From positions 1-64,000 of the forward strand of contig NZ_CP107847.1 in the NCBI RefSeq assembly GCF_041431415.1: DNA of 64,000 bases, read 5' to 3'. The DNA is from Streptomyces sp. NBC_00513 (GTDB taxonomy: Bacteria; Actinomycetota; Actinomycetes; Streptomycetales; Streptomycetaceae). Position numbers and translations under genes: made by a program. Shown here piece after piece: positions 26,262-34,070 of the stretch (positions within the stretch are counted from its first letter, which is position 1; each line of letters begins with the position of its first letter). The notes under the pieces are model-generated. The model did not search any database, had not been told where the DNA came from, and saw nothing but the letters and a program-made list of their open reading frames with translations.

Positions 26262-26330
26262 GTTGTAGGGCTACTTGTGGAGCAAGTTGGAGAGCAAGTT
26301 GAAAGGCCAGTTGTAGGGCATGTTGTAGAG
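26259..26330. repeat. six tandem 12-bp repeats
   Basis: Six units in exact register: CAAGTTGTAGGG, CTACTTGTGGAG, CAAGTTGGAGAG, CAAGTTGAAAGG, CCAGTTGTAGGG, CATGTTGTAGAG, followed by CAAG. The core is AGTTG-x-AG. Lower in GC than the surroundings. It could be iterons for a replication or transfer protein, or a tetrapeptide-coding repeat left from a gene. Confidence 0.7.
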
Positions 26331-26450
26331 CAAGCAGGGCCGGAGCCGTCGGGGACGGCCGCAGTCATCCTCGCCCCGGCCACGCCAGAGACCTCTCACC
26401 ACGGCTATTGCGTGGACAGAGAGGTGTCGTTTTTCATTTCGGGCTTGCCC

Positions 26451-26692
26451 ACGGGGTCTGACCTGCCGGAACGCGCCCACTCCGGTTTAGGGGGTCCCAC
26501 TCCCGGTCACACCTCCGGTGCAACGCCTAGTCTCCCTCTGCAGCCACCCCTGCAGACAACCGCCGGTGCAACTCCCCGCGCGCCGAGGGAGCCTGGGCAA
26601 GCCTGCGAATCCACGGCCATACCCCCCTTGCCCGCCATGGAACCCTCACCGGTCAAGGGGGTTGCCCTCCTGTCCTTCGCAGGCTTGCCCAG
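26451..26692. repeat. CTGGGCAAGCC motifs (copy group 4), including a 16-bp inverted pair
   Basis: GGGCTTGCCC at 26451-26460; then a perfect 16-bp inverted repeat, CTGGGCAAGCCTGCGA at 26593-26608 and its complement at 26677-26692. An inner, imperfect pair (CCCCCTTG near 26623 against CAAGGGGG near 26654) sits within its 68-base loop, allowing a larger cruciform. Confidence 0.65.
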
Positions 26693-27026
26693 CGTGGTCC
26701 GTCAGCTGCGGGGCCCCTCCCCCAGCAGACGGCACCCAGATGAGGCGGGTTCGCCGACGCCGAGACGGACGGGCGGAGCTCGTCCTGGGCGGAACGCTCT
26801 GCGCCGATCCGCCCGGAAGCCCCCGGCGAATCCTGGTCGGCGACGGCGGGCACCGGTCCGTACTCGAGCGGGCGGCGCGCGGCACGGATGCGGCCCAAGG
26901 GCGTTCTTGCCCGCTACCGGAATCCGAGGGTGCCGCGCCTCGAAGGCCGCAACTCCGGTCGCTTCTCAGTAGTTCGCCCGCCGACATCTCCATCCATACC
27001 GTTGAACGAGGCCGGTGGAAGTCGTT

Positions 27027-27071
27027 ACGCGCTGCCGGCCACGGACGCGTGGTCCGTGGCCGGCAGCGCGT
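27027..27071 (-). terminator. 20-bp perfect hairpin terminator
   Basis: ACGCGCTGCCGGCCACGGAC at 27027-27046 pairs exactly with 27052-27071 across a 5-base loop, 45 bp past the stop of the minus-strand gene at 27116. Confidence 0.75.
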
Positions 27072-27115
27072 CGGTCTGTACAGGCTGGCGATCGTGACGG
27101 GGCGGGTCTTACGAC

Positions 27116-27859
27116 TCATTTTAGGTTCAGCGGAGTCCAGCTAAGGCTGTTGCGGTACCCAGTCCGGTACTCGTGCGGATCGACTGCCATCAGCGCCTCG
27201 ACGGTGTGGGGGCTGGTGCGGTTCAGCAGCAGCGTCGGCTTGCAGACATCGGTCATCACCATGGCGGGGTGGTCGATGTGCAGCCACTGGGACATGCGCC
27301 GAGAGAGGTCTGGTTCGGGGGTGACGACTGTTGTGAGCAGCATGGGGATGTCGATCCTGATGTCCCGGACTGACCACATGAGCTGATCCGCCCACGAGTC
27401 CGGCTCGTTCTCGGGGTCGTCGTGCGGATCGTCGACCGGCTCGTCCCATTCGGAAGAATGCGGAGGTACGGGATGGAGACGTTCGTAGCGCTCGATGACA
27501 ATGAACGCTGGCTTTTCCCCGTTGATCAGTCGCTTGGCCCGTGCGTTCACGTCGTCGGCAGTGGGAGTGGGAGTCTCGTCGATGGATAGCCAGCCGGAAA
27601 TGGTCTCCGGCGGGTAGCCGGTGTACAGAACGGTGGGGACACCGGCTTTGGCGGCGTGGACCGCGACATCCCTGCCGATCTTCGCCTCGCGGCTGCCCCG
27701 CTGGGCAATGATGCCGACCTTGTGGCGATGGTTCAGCTCGGCAAGCTCGGTGAGCTCTGGCCATGGAGTCGGAATCGGTTCGCGGGTCTCCATGGTCCGC
27801 CGTAACGGTTCCGGGAGGCTGGCGTACTTCTCTGAGATCTGGTCACGCTCTTTCGGCAA
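27116..27859 (-). CDS. RecA/DnaB-like ATPase-fold protein with degenerate P-loop, 247 aa
   Basis: The layout suggests a RecA-like fold: a strand and loop where Walker A would be (KVGIIAQRGSREAKIGRDVAVHAAKAG), a following strand (PTVLYTGYPPE), and a Walker B-like strand (KPAFIVIERYERLHP), then MLLTTVVTPEPDLSRR. The GxxxxGK[ST] lysine motif is missing, so ATP binding is uncertain. The order resembles the C-terminal half of replicative helicases. It is transcribed away from parAB, with the 430-bp region containing the first parS-like site between them, so it may belong to plasmid maintenance. Confidence 0.55.
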   Translation of the reverse strand: MPKERDQISEKYASLPEPLRRTMETREPIPTPWPELTELAELNHRHKVGIIAQRGSREAKIGRDVAVHAAKAGVPTVLYTGYPPETISGWLSIDETPTPTADDVNARAKRLINGEKPAFIVIERYERLHPVPPHSSEWDEPVDDPHDDPENEPDSWADQLMWSVRDIRIDIPMLLTTVVTPEPDLSRRMSQWLHIDHPAMVMTDVCKPTLLLNRTSPHTVEALMAVDPHEYRTGYRNSLSWTPLNLK

Positions 27860-28156
27860 CGTGCCACTCCCCTCTGTTCGGGTCCTCAGTGTCGCGCTGT
27901 CTGCCGACGCCCGTGTGGAATCAGCACGATCTCCGTGCGCGAGGTCGAAGCGCCCTGAGGAGATACGGGCTCAGGCATGGGCTCCAGAGCGGGAGGGAAC
28001 CGCACGGACACGCCCAGGCTTTGGAGTCGAAGTCCTTGATCTTGCGGACGACGGAGCCGGCCACAGACCAGGTGCTCTCGTCCCTCCGAGCCAGGAACCG
28101 TTCCTACAGAGGGGGTTGGCTTCAAGCGTCGTTGTTGATCGGCGCCCAGCCTGCTT

Positions 28157-28174
28157 GGTTTACCGCGGTAAACC
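28157..28174. other. parS-like centromere site 1
   Basis: The 18-bp perfect palindrome GGTTTACCGCGGTAAACC, 116 bp upstream of the parA start. The same sequence occurs twice inside parB. Its symmetry, copy number and position are those of ParB-binding sites. Confidence 0.75.
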
Positions 28175-28289
28175 AGCGTGCGTTGGCGAACCTGGCGGCC
28201 CTGGACACAAATCGGACAGCGCTATCTGGCATCATTCCGCTCAGCCCGAAGTACCGGATCCATCGGGAAGCAAACGGAGCGAGCATCTA

Positions 28290-28952
28290 ATGCCAGCAAG
28301 CGTGTACGTCGTATCCATCGACCCTCAGGCGTCAACCGTCTGGTGGGCCAACCGCATCACTGATCTGCCCTTCGACTTCTCACAGGAGCACGAGTCTCCC
28401 GAGAACCTGAAGATCCTCCAGGACACTGGCGCACGAGTCCACGTGATCGCCAATCAGAAGGGTGGGGTCGGCAAGACCACCACGACCCTCAACCTGGGCG
28501 CCGTGGTCGCTGATGTCCTCAAGAAGAGCAAGGACGGGTTGCAGCACGTCTTCATCGACACCCCCGGCAGCCTCCAGGATGAGAACCTCCTTCTCGAAGC
28601 CCTGAAGTACGCGCATGACGTGATCGTGCCGATGCCGCCCGAGGGTCTCGCATTCGACCCCACTGCGCGCACCATCGCGAAGGTCATCGAGCCCACGGGT
28701 CTGCCGTACAAGGTCATCATCAACAACTGGGACCCTCGTGATGGCACGGCGGACCTTGTGGACACCCAGGAGTACATCGACGCGCAGGGGTGGCCGCGGG
28801 CCGAAACAGTCATAAGGCGATACAAGGTCCACACCCGGGCCTCGGTCGAGGGCAAGGTTGTCACCCAGTACGCCAAGAACCGGGTCGCCATGGAGGCTCG
28901 CGAGGACTTCTTCCGCCTGGCTCTGGAGTTGGGTTACGGGGGTCGTGCGTAA
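28290..28952 (+). CDS. parA: ParA-type partition ATPase with swapped N-terminal segments, 220 aa
   Basis: A deviant-Walker ATPase of the plasmid-partition ParA family. In normal ParA proteins Walker A (KGGVGKTT) comes first, then the strand with SIDPQAS, then Walker B (FIDTPGS). Here SIDPQAS is at residues 9-15, Walker A KGGVGKTT at 57-64 and Walker B FIDTPGS at 88-94. Exchanging residues 6-43 with 51-77 would restore the usual order and give smooth joins (ADVL-QDTGARV-YVVSIDPQ; NLKIL-KKSKDG). The rest (PPEGLAFDPTARTI, INNWDPRDGTADLVDTQEY, RYKVHTRASVEGKVV) is normal. The total length is also normal. ATG 28290 is the first start in the coding part; parB begins in TAATG overlap. Confidence 0.85.
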   Translation: MPASVYVVSIDPQASTVWWANRITDLPFDFSQEHESPENLKILQDTGARVHVIANQKGGVGKTTTTLNLGAVVADVLKKSKDGLQHVFIDTPGSLQDENLLLEALKYAHDVIVPMPPEGLAFDPTARTIAKVIEPTGLPYKVIINNWDPRDGTADLVDTQEYIDAQGWPRAETVIRRYKVHTRASVEGKVVTQYAKNRVAMEAREDFFRLALELGYGGRA

Positions 28953-30160
28953 TGTCCGTCGGACGCCGCACCAGTCTCGCGTCACTCGCGGGTCAGAAGG
29001 TCGATGACGTTCCTGGCCGGAGCGATCCGCTCCTGCTGACGTTGCCACTGTCGAAGATGGTGCCCAGCCGGTTCAACCCTCGCCGCAACTTCGGCACCGA
29101 GGATGACCTCAGGGAATTCGGTCTCAAGCTCAAGAAGCGCCAGCTGCAGCCTGCTGTCGTGGTCTCGCGTGCTGCCTATCTCAAGCTTTGGCCTGAGGAG
29201 GAGGACAGCGTCGGGGCGCTGCCGTACGTCATCGCCAATGGCGAGCGTCGCTTCCGTGCGTCCCTCGCTGTCGGGCTGTCGACGCTCAATGTCGTGCACA
29301 ACGAGGACGTCGCGAAATCTCGTGCCGACTTCCTTGACGCGGTCCTCGCCGAGAACAACGACCGCGAGGACCTGGACCCCATCGAGCGCGCCATCGGTAT
29401 TGAGACGATGGTTGAGCAGCTTGGGGGGGCCGACCGGGTAGCCGAGCACTACGAGAAGACGAAGGGGTGGGTCAGCCAGCAGCGCAAGCTCCTGAAACTG
29501 GTACCCGAACTGCAGAGCCTGGTCTCCCAGGGCGAGATGCCGGTGCGTGTCGCTCGGGACATCGCCGGCCTGCCGCGTACTGACCAGGTGGAGGCATGGG
29601 CGCTCGAGGTTCAGCGGCGCGCGGCAGCCGAGCGAGCTCCCCGGGCCCCCCGGGCACGGAAGACCGACGCCGCCCCTGCTGCCCCAGTCGCGCCAGTTGC
29701 TGTGGCAGACCCGGGTGGGTTTACCGCGGTAAACCGGAATCCGGTAGGTGCCCATCATGCCGACGCATCCGCGACGACCGTCGACGCGGAGCAGCCTCGG
29801 TTTACCGCGGTAAACCAGCTGCTGTCCCCCACCGACCGTCCCTCAGGTATCGGCTCTGCCACCATCCGGACTGAGAGTCTGGCCAGTGACGGCCGGCAAG
29901 CTCCGCCGGAACTGCCCGACCCACGCTCAGAGCTTCGTGCCATTACGGAGGTACCGAAGCGTCCGCTGATGCCGTGGGCCGATGGCGTTGCCAGCATGGA
30001 CATCATCTTTGAGAAGCTCCAGCCCGAGGAACGGCGGCGAGCCATCGCACGCTATCTCGAACTGCTTGGGTCGGCTGAGGCATTCGTTGTCGACCTCTCC
30101 GCCTCCAGCAGCCCAGCCTTCCGAAGCCAGGTTGCCGAACTGCTTCTTAAGGAGCTGTAG
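28952..30160 (+). CDS. parB: ParB-type partition protein, 402 aa
   Basis: Binds centromere sites and stimulates ParA. Visible parts: the ParB N-terminal nuclease-like/CTPase domain (PLSKMVPSRFNPRRNFG, PYVIANGERRFRAS with the GERRxR box), then a helix-turn-helix (GGADRVAEHYEKTKGWVSQQRKLLKLVPEL), a disordered Ala/Pro linker, and a helical C-terminal dimerisation region (MDIIFEKLQPEERRRAIARYL). It overlaps parA by TAATG, so the two are translated together. Two copies of the 18-bp palindrome lie within the linker codons, each read as GFTAVN or RFTAVN. A strong terminator follows. Confidence 0.92.
   Translation: MSVGRRTSLASLAGQKVDDVPGRSDPLLLTLPLSKMVPSRFNPRRNFGTEDDLREFGLKLKKRQLQPAVVVSRAAYLKLWPEEEDSVGALPYVIANGERRFRASLAVGLSTLNVVHNEDVAKSRADFLDAVLAENNDREDLDPIERAIGIETMVEQLGGADRVAEHYEKTKGWVSQQRKLLKLVPELQSLVSQGEMPVRVARDIAGLPRTDQVEAWALEVQRRAAAERAPRAPRARKTDAAPAAPVAPVAVADPGGFTAVNRNPVGAHHADASATTVDAEQPRFTAVNQLLSPTDRPSGIGSATIRTESLASDGRQAPPELPDPRSELRAITEVPKRPLMPWADGVASMDIIFEKLQPEERRRAIARYLELLGSAEAFVVDLSASSSPAFRSQVAELLLKEL
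29718..29735. other. parS-like centromere site 2 (inside parB)
   Basis: Exact copy of GGTTTACCGCGGTAAACC within the linker-coding part of parB. Confidence 0.75.
29799..29816. other. parS-like centromere site 3 (inside parB)
   Basis: Third exact copy of the palindrome, 81 bp after site 2, so the pair is a whole number of codons apart and near eight helical turns. Confidence 0.75.
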
Positions 30161-30232
30161 CCCAACGGATCCCAGGAAGTGTCCCGGCCGGGGCACTTTG
30201 AAGCGGCCGGGAGTCCCCCGGAAACACAAAAG

Positions 30233-30276
30233 GCGGCCCCCGTCCCCCGGATCAAGGTCCGGGGGACGGGGGCCGC
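30233..30276 (+). terminator. 19-bp hairpin terminator after parAB
   Basis: A perfect 19-bp stem (30233-30251 and 30258-30276) with a 6-base loop, followed by TTCT. It lies between parB and the convergent gene at 30288, so it may stop transcription from both sides. Confidence 0.8.
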
Positions 30277-30287
30277 TTCTTGTCTGC

Positions 30288-30572
30288 TCAGGCGCTCAGG
30301 TCGATGTCGGGTGGAAGGTCGCGTCCGGAAAGGGTGTGGGTAAGGAGGTGGCAGGACTCGGTCCACGCGCCTTGAATTCGGGTCCTGACGCAGTGGAGCG
30401 TGCAGGTGAAAGCGGTCTCGGCGTCGGGACGAATGAGGACCCGGGCAACGGGGTCGACGTCGGGTTTCTGCTCGGGGAGTGGGCGTCCGCGCTCCAGGCC
30501 GCGCTCACCGATCCGTACGGCGACGTCGCCGCGGCCGGTCCAGGAGGCCGGCCTCTGGCGGGCGGCGAGCAT
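30288..30572 (-). CDS. hypothetical protein, 94 aa
   Basis: A small soluble protein with an N-terminal basic stretch and a core (GDVAVRIGERGLERGRPLPEQ, DAETAFTCTLHCVRTRIQGAW) that looks coding by its codon choice. Family unknown. It is the last gene of the minus-strand cluster that begins near 38.8 kb. Confidence 0.5.
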   Translation of the reverse strand: MLAARQRPASWTGRGDVAVRIGERGLERGRPLPEQKPDVDPVARVLIRPDAETAFTCTLHCVRTRIQGAWTESCHLLTHTLSGRDLPPDIDLSA

Positions 30573-30651
30573 GCGGTGATCTCCGCGCCCGTCTTCTGGA
30601 CTCCGGGGTACAGGGGGCCGGTGCCGCGGGGGCGGCGGCGGTAGCGGGCCG

Positions 30652-31248
30652 TCACGTGCGCACCATCCGGCGGCGCAGCCGTGTGCGGATCCAGTAACGG
30701 AGCGGGGCTCGTTCTTCGTTCTCCTCGATGGCGTCGGCGAGCAGTTCTTCGAGTTCGGTCATGTGCTCTTCGGCGAACCACTGGGGTTGGTAGTCGTCGC
30801 CGTGGCACACCGGGCATAGGTGATCGTGCCCGGCGAACTCGAGCCACGGCGCGCACCCGGCGTCCTGGCAGTCCGGCCGGGTGGGGTCCTCACCGATGCC
30901 GGAGCAGTACGGGCAGGGGGTGAAGCGGTAGTCGATGGGGGCGCCGTGGTGGAGGTCGGAGTGGAGCTGGGCGAGGCCGCGGACCCCGAGCTCGCGCAGC
31001 AGCGCGTCGGCGGCGAGGACTTGGCGGTCGATGCCGGTGTTGTGGTGGTCGGCGAGCATCTGGACGGCGGTGCACCAGGCGAGGGTGGAGCGGTCGACCG
31101 GCACGGCGTAGTTACTGGCCCACGGGTCGGCGGGGTCGGGGTCGGCGGGCGGCGGGGTCGGCGCGGTGAGCGGGATGCCGAGGGTGGTGAGCTGGGCGGT
31201 GACGTCGGCGGTGCGGCGGGTGAACTGGTCGAAGACCGTGGTGGGCAT
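30652..31248 (-). CDS. hypothetical zinc-binding-like protein, 198 aa
   Basis: Helical N-terminus (MPTTVFDQFTRRTADVTAQL) followed by several cysteine motifs (TPCPYCSGIGEDPTRPDCQDAGC and HLCPVCHGDDY), which suggest two zinc-binding knuckles, and an acidic helix with a basic end (RYWIRTRLRRRMV). Function unknown; proteins of this type are common on actinobacterial plasmids. Confidence 0.65.
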   Translation of the reverse strand: MPTTVFDQFTRRTADVTAQLTTLGIPLTAPTPPPADPDPADPWASNYAVPVDRSTLAWCTAVQMLADHHNTGIDRQVLAADALLRELGVRGLAQLHSDLHHGAPIDYRFTPCPYCSGIGEDPTRPDCQDAGCAPWLEFAGHDHLCPVCHGDDYQPQWFAEEHMTELEELLADAIEENEERAPLRYWIRTRLRRRMVRT

Positions 31249-31267
31249 CGGCCCTCACTTTCGACGG

Positions 31268-31298
31268 GGCCGCCGGGACCGTGATGGTCCCGGCGGCC
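31268..31298 (-). terminator. 13-bp hairpin terminator
   Basis: GGCCGCCGGGACC (31268-31280) pairs perfectly with 31286-31298 across GTGAT, just past the stop at 31312 of the upstream minus-strand gene. Confidence 0.7.
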
Positions 31299-31311
31299 GG
31301 AGCGGGTGGGG

Positions 31312-31565
31312 TCAACGGGAGAGGGCGAGGGCTGCGGTCACCGTGTCGGTGAGGGTGGTGCAGACCGGTACCCCGTGGCGGCGGGCAACGCTGTTCAGGT
31401 AGCAATTGCGCTCGGGGTGGGGGCAGTCGGGCGGGCAGCCGACCCCCAGGCGGCGGTGCCCTGGGCGCTCTGGGCGGCGGCGTATTCGTCGGCTGACCAG
31501 GAGCCGCGGGGATGGCCGGCGGGGAAGCGCTCCAGAACGGTCCGGGGCTGCGTCGTGGCGGCCAT
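31312..31565 (-). pseudogene. small Cys-containing protein with one frameshift
   Basis: The frame starts at ATG 31565 (ATGA overlap with the gene before it) and reads FPAGHPRGSWSADEYAAAQ, then runs into a premature stop at 31395. In another frame the sequence goes on GCPPDCPHPERNCYLNSVARR and VPVCTTLTDTVTAALALSR to a stop at 31312. Adding one G in the G5 run near 31447 fuses them into one 84-aa protein. So this is a one-base loss, real or a sequencing error. Confidence 0.55.
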
Positions 31566-32251
31566 CAGGCGTCGCCGCCGTTCACGCGCTCGTGGATGTC
31601 GATGAGGTGGGCGATGGCGTCGGGGTTGTCCGCCAGGCCGACCCACGCCCCGTACGCGGTGAAGACGGGGACCTGGTCGCGGTCGGCGTCGAAGATGACG
31701 ACGTAGTCGCCGAACCTGTCGAGCACCATCTCCCGCAGGACCGGGACCAGCGCGGTGTCCAGGACCTCCAAGGCGTCGACGGTGAGCCGGGCGGGCTCGC
31801 CGGGCACCGGTGGCTGTACCAGGGTGCCGGTCGCGCGGAGCAGGTCGCCGGGCTGTATGCCGTTCAGCAGCTCGTAGGTGATCCAAGGGTCGCCGCTGGT
31901 GCAGGTGACGACCGTGTCGGGGGAGTCGTCGTCGAGCGCGTCGATGTCGGCGAGCCGGACGACCAGGTCGAAGAAGACGGTGTCGCGCGGGCCGGGAACG
32001 GGGACCGCGTCGACCCAGCCGTCGACGGCACAGTGCTTGGTGTCCATTAGCTGGCCTCCGCCAGGGTCTCGGTGGTGCGAGGGGGAGCGGGGTCGGGTGG
32101 TGCGCTGCGCGATGTCCAGCAGCTCGCGGTTGCGCCGCTTCTGGGCATCGGTGAGCGGGCGGGCCTGCGCGCCGTGGCGGTGCCAGAGCGGGGAGGCGGG
32201 CGGCTCGGGGTAAGCGAGGGCGTGGTCGACGTCGCGTTCGGTGCTGCTCAT
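31565..32251 (-). CDS. hypothetical protein, possibly two proteins read through in frame
   Basis: A 228-aa frame. The first 68 residues are short, basic and low complexity (RPLTDAQKRRNRELLDIAQR). From Met69 (ATG 32047, with GCGGAGG upstream) a separate compact domain begins, MDTKHCAVDGWVDAVPVPGP, with an OB-fold-like strand pattern (PGDLLRATGTLVQPPVPGEPA) and acidic C-terminus. Both may be expressed, either as one protein or from two starts in the same frame. Family unknown. Confidence 0.6.
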   Translation of the reverse strand: MSSTERDVDHALAYPEPPASPLWHRHGAQARPLTDAQKRRNRELLDIAQRTTRPRSPSHHRDPGGGQLMDTKHCAVDGWVDAVPVPGPRDTVFFDLVVRLADIDALDDDSPDTVVTCTSGDPWITYELLNGIQPGDLLRATGTLVQPPVPGEPARLTVDALEVLDTALVPVLREMVLDRFGDYVVIFDADRDQVPVFTAYGAWVGLADNPDAIAHLIDIHERVNGGDA

Positions 32252-32276
32252 GGGGGCCTCCGTCTGGAGGGAAAGT

Positions 32277-32533
32277 TCAGGCGTGGTCCTTGCTCTTGCC
32301 GCTCTTGGGCGGGTCGGAGACGAACCGGGTCTCGCCGGGATTCCGCGCGTTCCAGAGTTCCGCGCACGTCTTGTGCACGGCCTCTCCGTCGTGGGACCTC
32401 AGCGGAGTGGTCTTCCGGCACAGCACGCACCGCTCGGGCCAGGCGAAGTGCCCGCCGTCGTGCCAGCCAGAAGTTGGACCGGCACGGCGGCCGGCTCGGG
32501 CGGTGCGGGTGCGGGGCGACGGCGGGTGCTCAC
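32277..32533 (-). pseudogene. small zinc-finger-like protein with a probable frameshift
   Basis: The C-terminal part is clearly coding: WHDGGHFAWPERCVLC, TTPLRSHDGEAVHKTCAELW, RFVSDPPKSGKSKDHA, with a CxxC..C zinc-binding pattern. Its frame has no start codon. A GTG at 32533 overlaps the stop of the ASCH gene (GTGA) but is in a different frame; one added base near 32467 would join the two. I therefore call a frameshift or error within one small gene. Confidence 0.5.
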
Positions 32534-32976
32534 GGACGCAGGTCGGGCAGCTGCCGACGCACCAAGGCGACCATGTCCTCAGTGGGCTTCCAAGGCCCGA
32601 GCTGCCCGCGTGCGGGAATCGGCAGGGCGAGCTCCTGGACGTCGGTGAGCTCCAGGTGCCACAGGCCGGGCTCCGCCCACTCGGTGCAAGGAGGGGAACC
32701 GTCCGGGTCCTGGTGACAGCCGGTCAGCCGGGCGACGCCGACCACGGCGCCGGTCGGCAGGTCGCGGCCGCGGATCGTGCGGGCGACCAGCGGCAGGCAC
32801 AGGGCGGGCCGATCGGTCTGCAGGCCCGCGTGCAGCAGCACCAGGCCACGCCAAGACCAGGGCTGAGGGCGGTTCTCGATCGTCTTGGCCCCGGCGACGA
32901 TGGCGGTGGTCCACGGTTGCTTGATGCTGATTCCGCGGATCCAGTCGCCCGCCGGCGGAAGGATTCCGGTGCTCAT
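32530..32976 (-). CDS. ASCH-domain protein, 148 aa
   Basis: Begins with the ASCH (ASC-1 homology) pattern: GISIKQPWTTAIVAGAKTIE followed by ENRPQPWSWRGLVLLHAG. The domain is related to PUA and is thought to bind RNA or modified nucleotides. Its start overlaps the end of the GGDEF gene (32973-32976, ATGA), indicating coupling. Confidence 0.8.
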   Translation of the reverse strand: MSTGILPPAGDWIRGISIKQPWTTAIVAGAKTIENRPQPWSWRGLVLLHAGLQTDRPALCLPLVARTIRGRDLPTGAVVGVARLTGCHQDPDGSPPCTEWAEPGLWHLELTDVQELALPIPARGQLGPWKPTEDMVALVRRQLPDLRP

Positions 32977-33647
32977 GCCGCTCGCCCCCAGACTGCCGTG
33001 CCCGGCCGGCCGGCCCGGCGACCGTTGACGGACGGGACCATGACGTGGGCGGCGGTGGCGAGGTGGGCGCGGCCGGAGTGCTTGCCGTCGTACAGGGCGG
33101 CGTCGGCGGCCCGCTGCAACACGGTCAGGTCGCGGGTGCCGAAGACGCCGGTGCTCGCGGCGCCGACCGAGGCAGCGACGTCGACGCTGCGGCCGTCCTC
33201 GAGGACGACGGGGGTGTGCAGCATCCGGACCAGCTGCGCGAGGCGCTGCTCCAGGCGCGCGGCGGGCACCTGGACGACGGCGGCGAACTCATCGCCTCCG
33301 AGGCGGCCGACGGACGCGCGCGGGCCCGCCCACGTGGTGAGCCGGGCGCCGAACGCGGCGAGGACGGCGTCCCCGACCGGGTGCCCCATCGTGTCGTTCA
33401 CGGCCTTGAAATGGTCGGCGTCGACCATGACCACGGCCAGGTCGTCGCGGCGGGCCAGGAGCCGGCGGGCGCGGGCGGTGAAGGAGTCGCGGCGCAGCAG
33501 ACCGGTCAACGGGTCGCGGCGGGTGGCGGCGAGCTGCCTGTGCAGCGTGACCGCGTGGACCGCCCAGCCGGTCAACGGCACGGCGGCGGTCGTCAGTAGG
33601 AGGGTGCGCTGGCCGAACCGGCCCTGAACGCGCAGGAGGGGCGACAT
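32973..33647 (-). CDS. GGDEF-domain protein (putative diguanylate cyclase), 224 aa
   Basis: One hydrophobic segment (residues about 14-35, TLLLTTAAVPLTGWAVHAVTL) then a GGDEF domain: DPLTGLLRR, VVMVDADHFKAVNDTMGH, and the signature RLGGDEF at residues 115-121. It should therefore condense two GTP into c-di-GMP. The metal-binding Asp (DADHFK) and the signature are intact; no EAL or sensor domain is present. It is in the same minus-strand cluster as a Pycsar-type membrane effector 4.4 kb upstream. Confidence 0.85.
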   Translation of the reverse strand: MSPLLRVQGRFGQRTLLLTTAAVPLTGWAVHAVTLHRQLAATRRDPLTGLLRRDSFTARARRLLARRDDLAVVMVDADHFKAVNDTMGHPVGDAVLAAFGARLTTWAGPRASVGRLGGDEFAAVVQVPAARLEQRLAQLVRMLHTPVVLEDGRSVDVAASVGAASTGVFGTRDLTVLQRAADAALYDGKHSGRAHLATAAHVMVPSVNGRRAGRPGTAVWGRAA

Positions 33648-33981
33648 ACTTGGGTTCTCCGTCTCGTCTCGTACGGGATGGATGGGCCCGGGGCAGCCGA
33701 CGAAGCCGCCAAGCAGAGCGGCTGTCCCGGGGCGGAGCTACAGCGCGCGAAGTCAGCGCGGACGGTCCGGCTGGAGGGGTTGTTCCAGAGGCCGGCCTTC
33801 GCGGCGGGCCACTCCATCTGCCAGCCGGGCCGGAGCCCGGCCACTCCCCAGGGGTCCGGCTGCCTGCCGGGAATCTCGAGTCCGGCCGTGTGCGCGGTGA
33901 GCGCGGCGTCGTACTCCTCGTGCGCGCGGCGCAGGGCCGCGGCGGGGGAGTCGGCGACGCCGGTGAAGACGTGCACACCCC

Positions 33982-34070
33982 TGTGACTGAGCGCGATAGT
34001 TGGCCCCGACGGACAACTCCGATGCACAGAACGCGGGCAGGTACGGGAGCGACGTGGCCGAGGGCCAGCC
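33982..34070. repeat. left terminal inverted repeat, 89 bp
   Basis: Reverse complement of 35032-35120 with one mismatch. Further inward, partial similarity continues (a GCGCTGAGCTGGGG-like block on both sides), so the ancestral repeat may have been longer. Confidence 0.9.

Larger units (their letters stand above)
25650..27026. other. 1.4 kb of degraded and repeat-containing DNA
   Basis: No intact gene found. The region contains remains of a minus-strand gene (about 25900-26261), a run of 12-bp repeats (26259-26330), and several CTGGGCAAGCC motifs (26451-26692). A long plus-strand frame (25926-26972) has poor residue composition and I treat it as noncoding. Confidence 0.45.

Noticed and set aside
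25926..26972. 348-codon plus-strand frame through the 12-bp repeats
   Set aside because: No ribosome site, irregular composition, passes through two inverted repeats and a gene remnant on the other strand.
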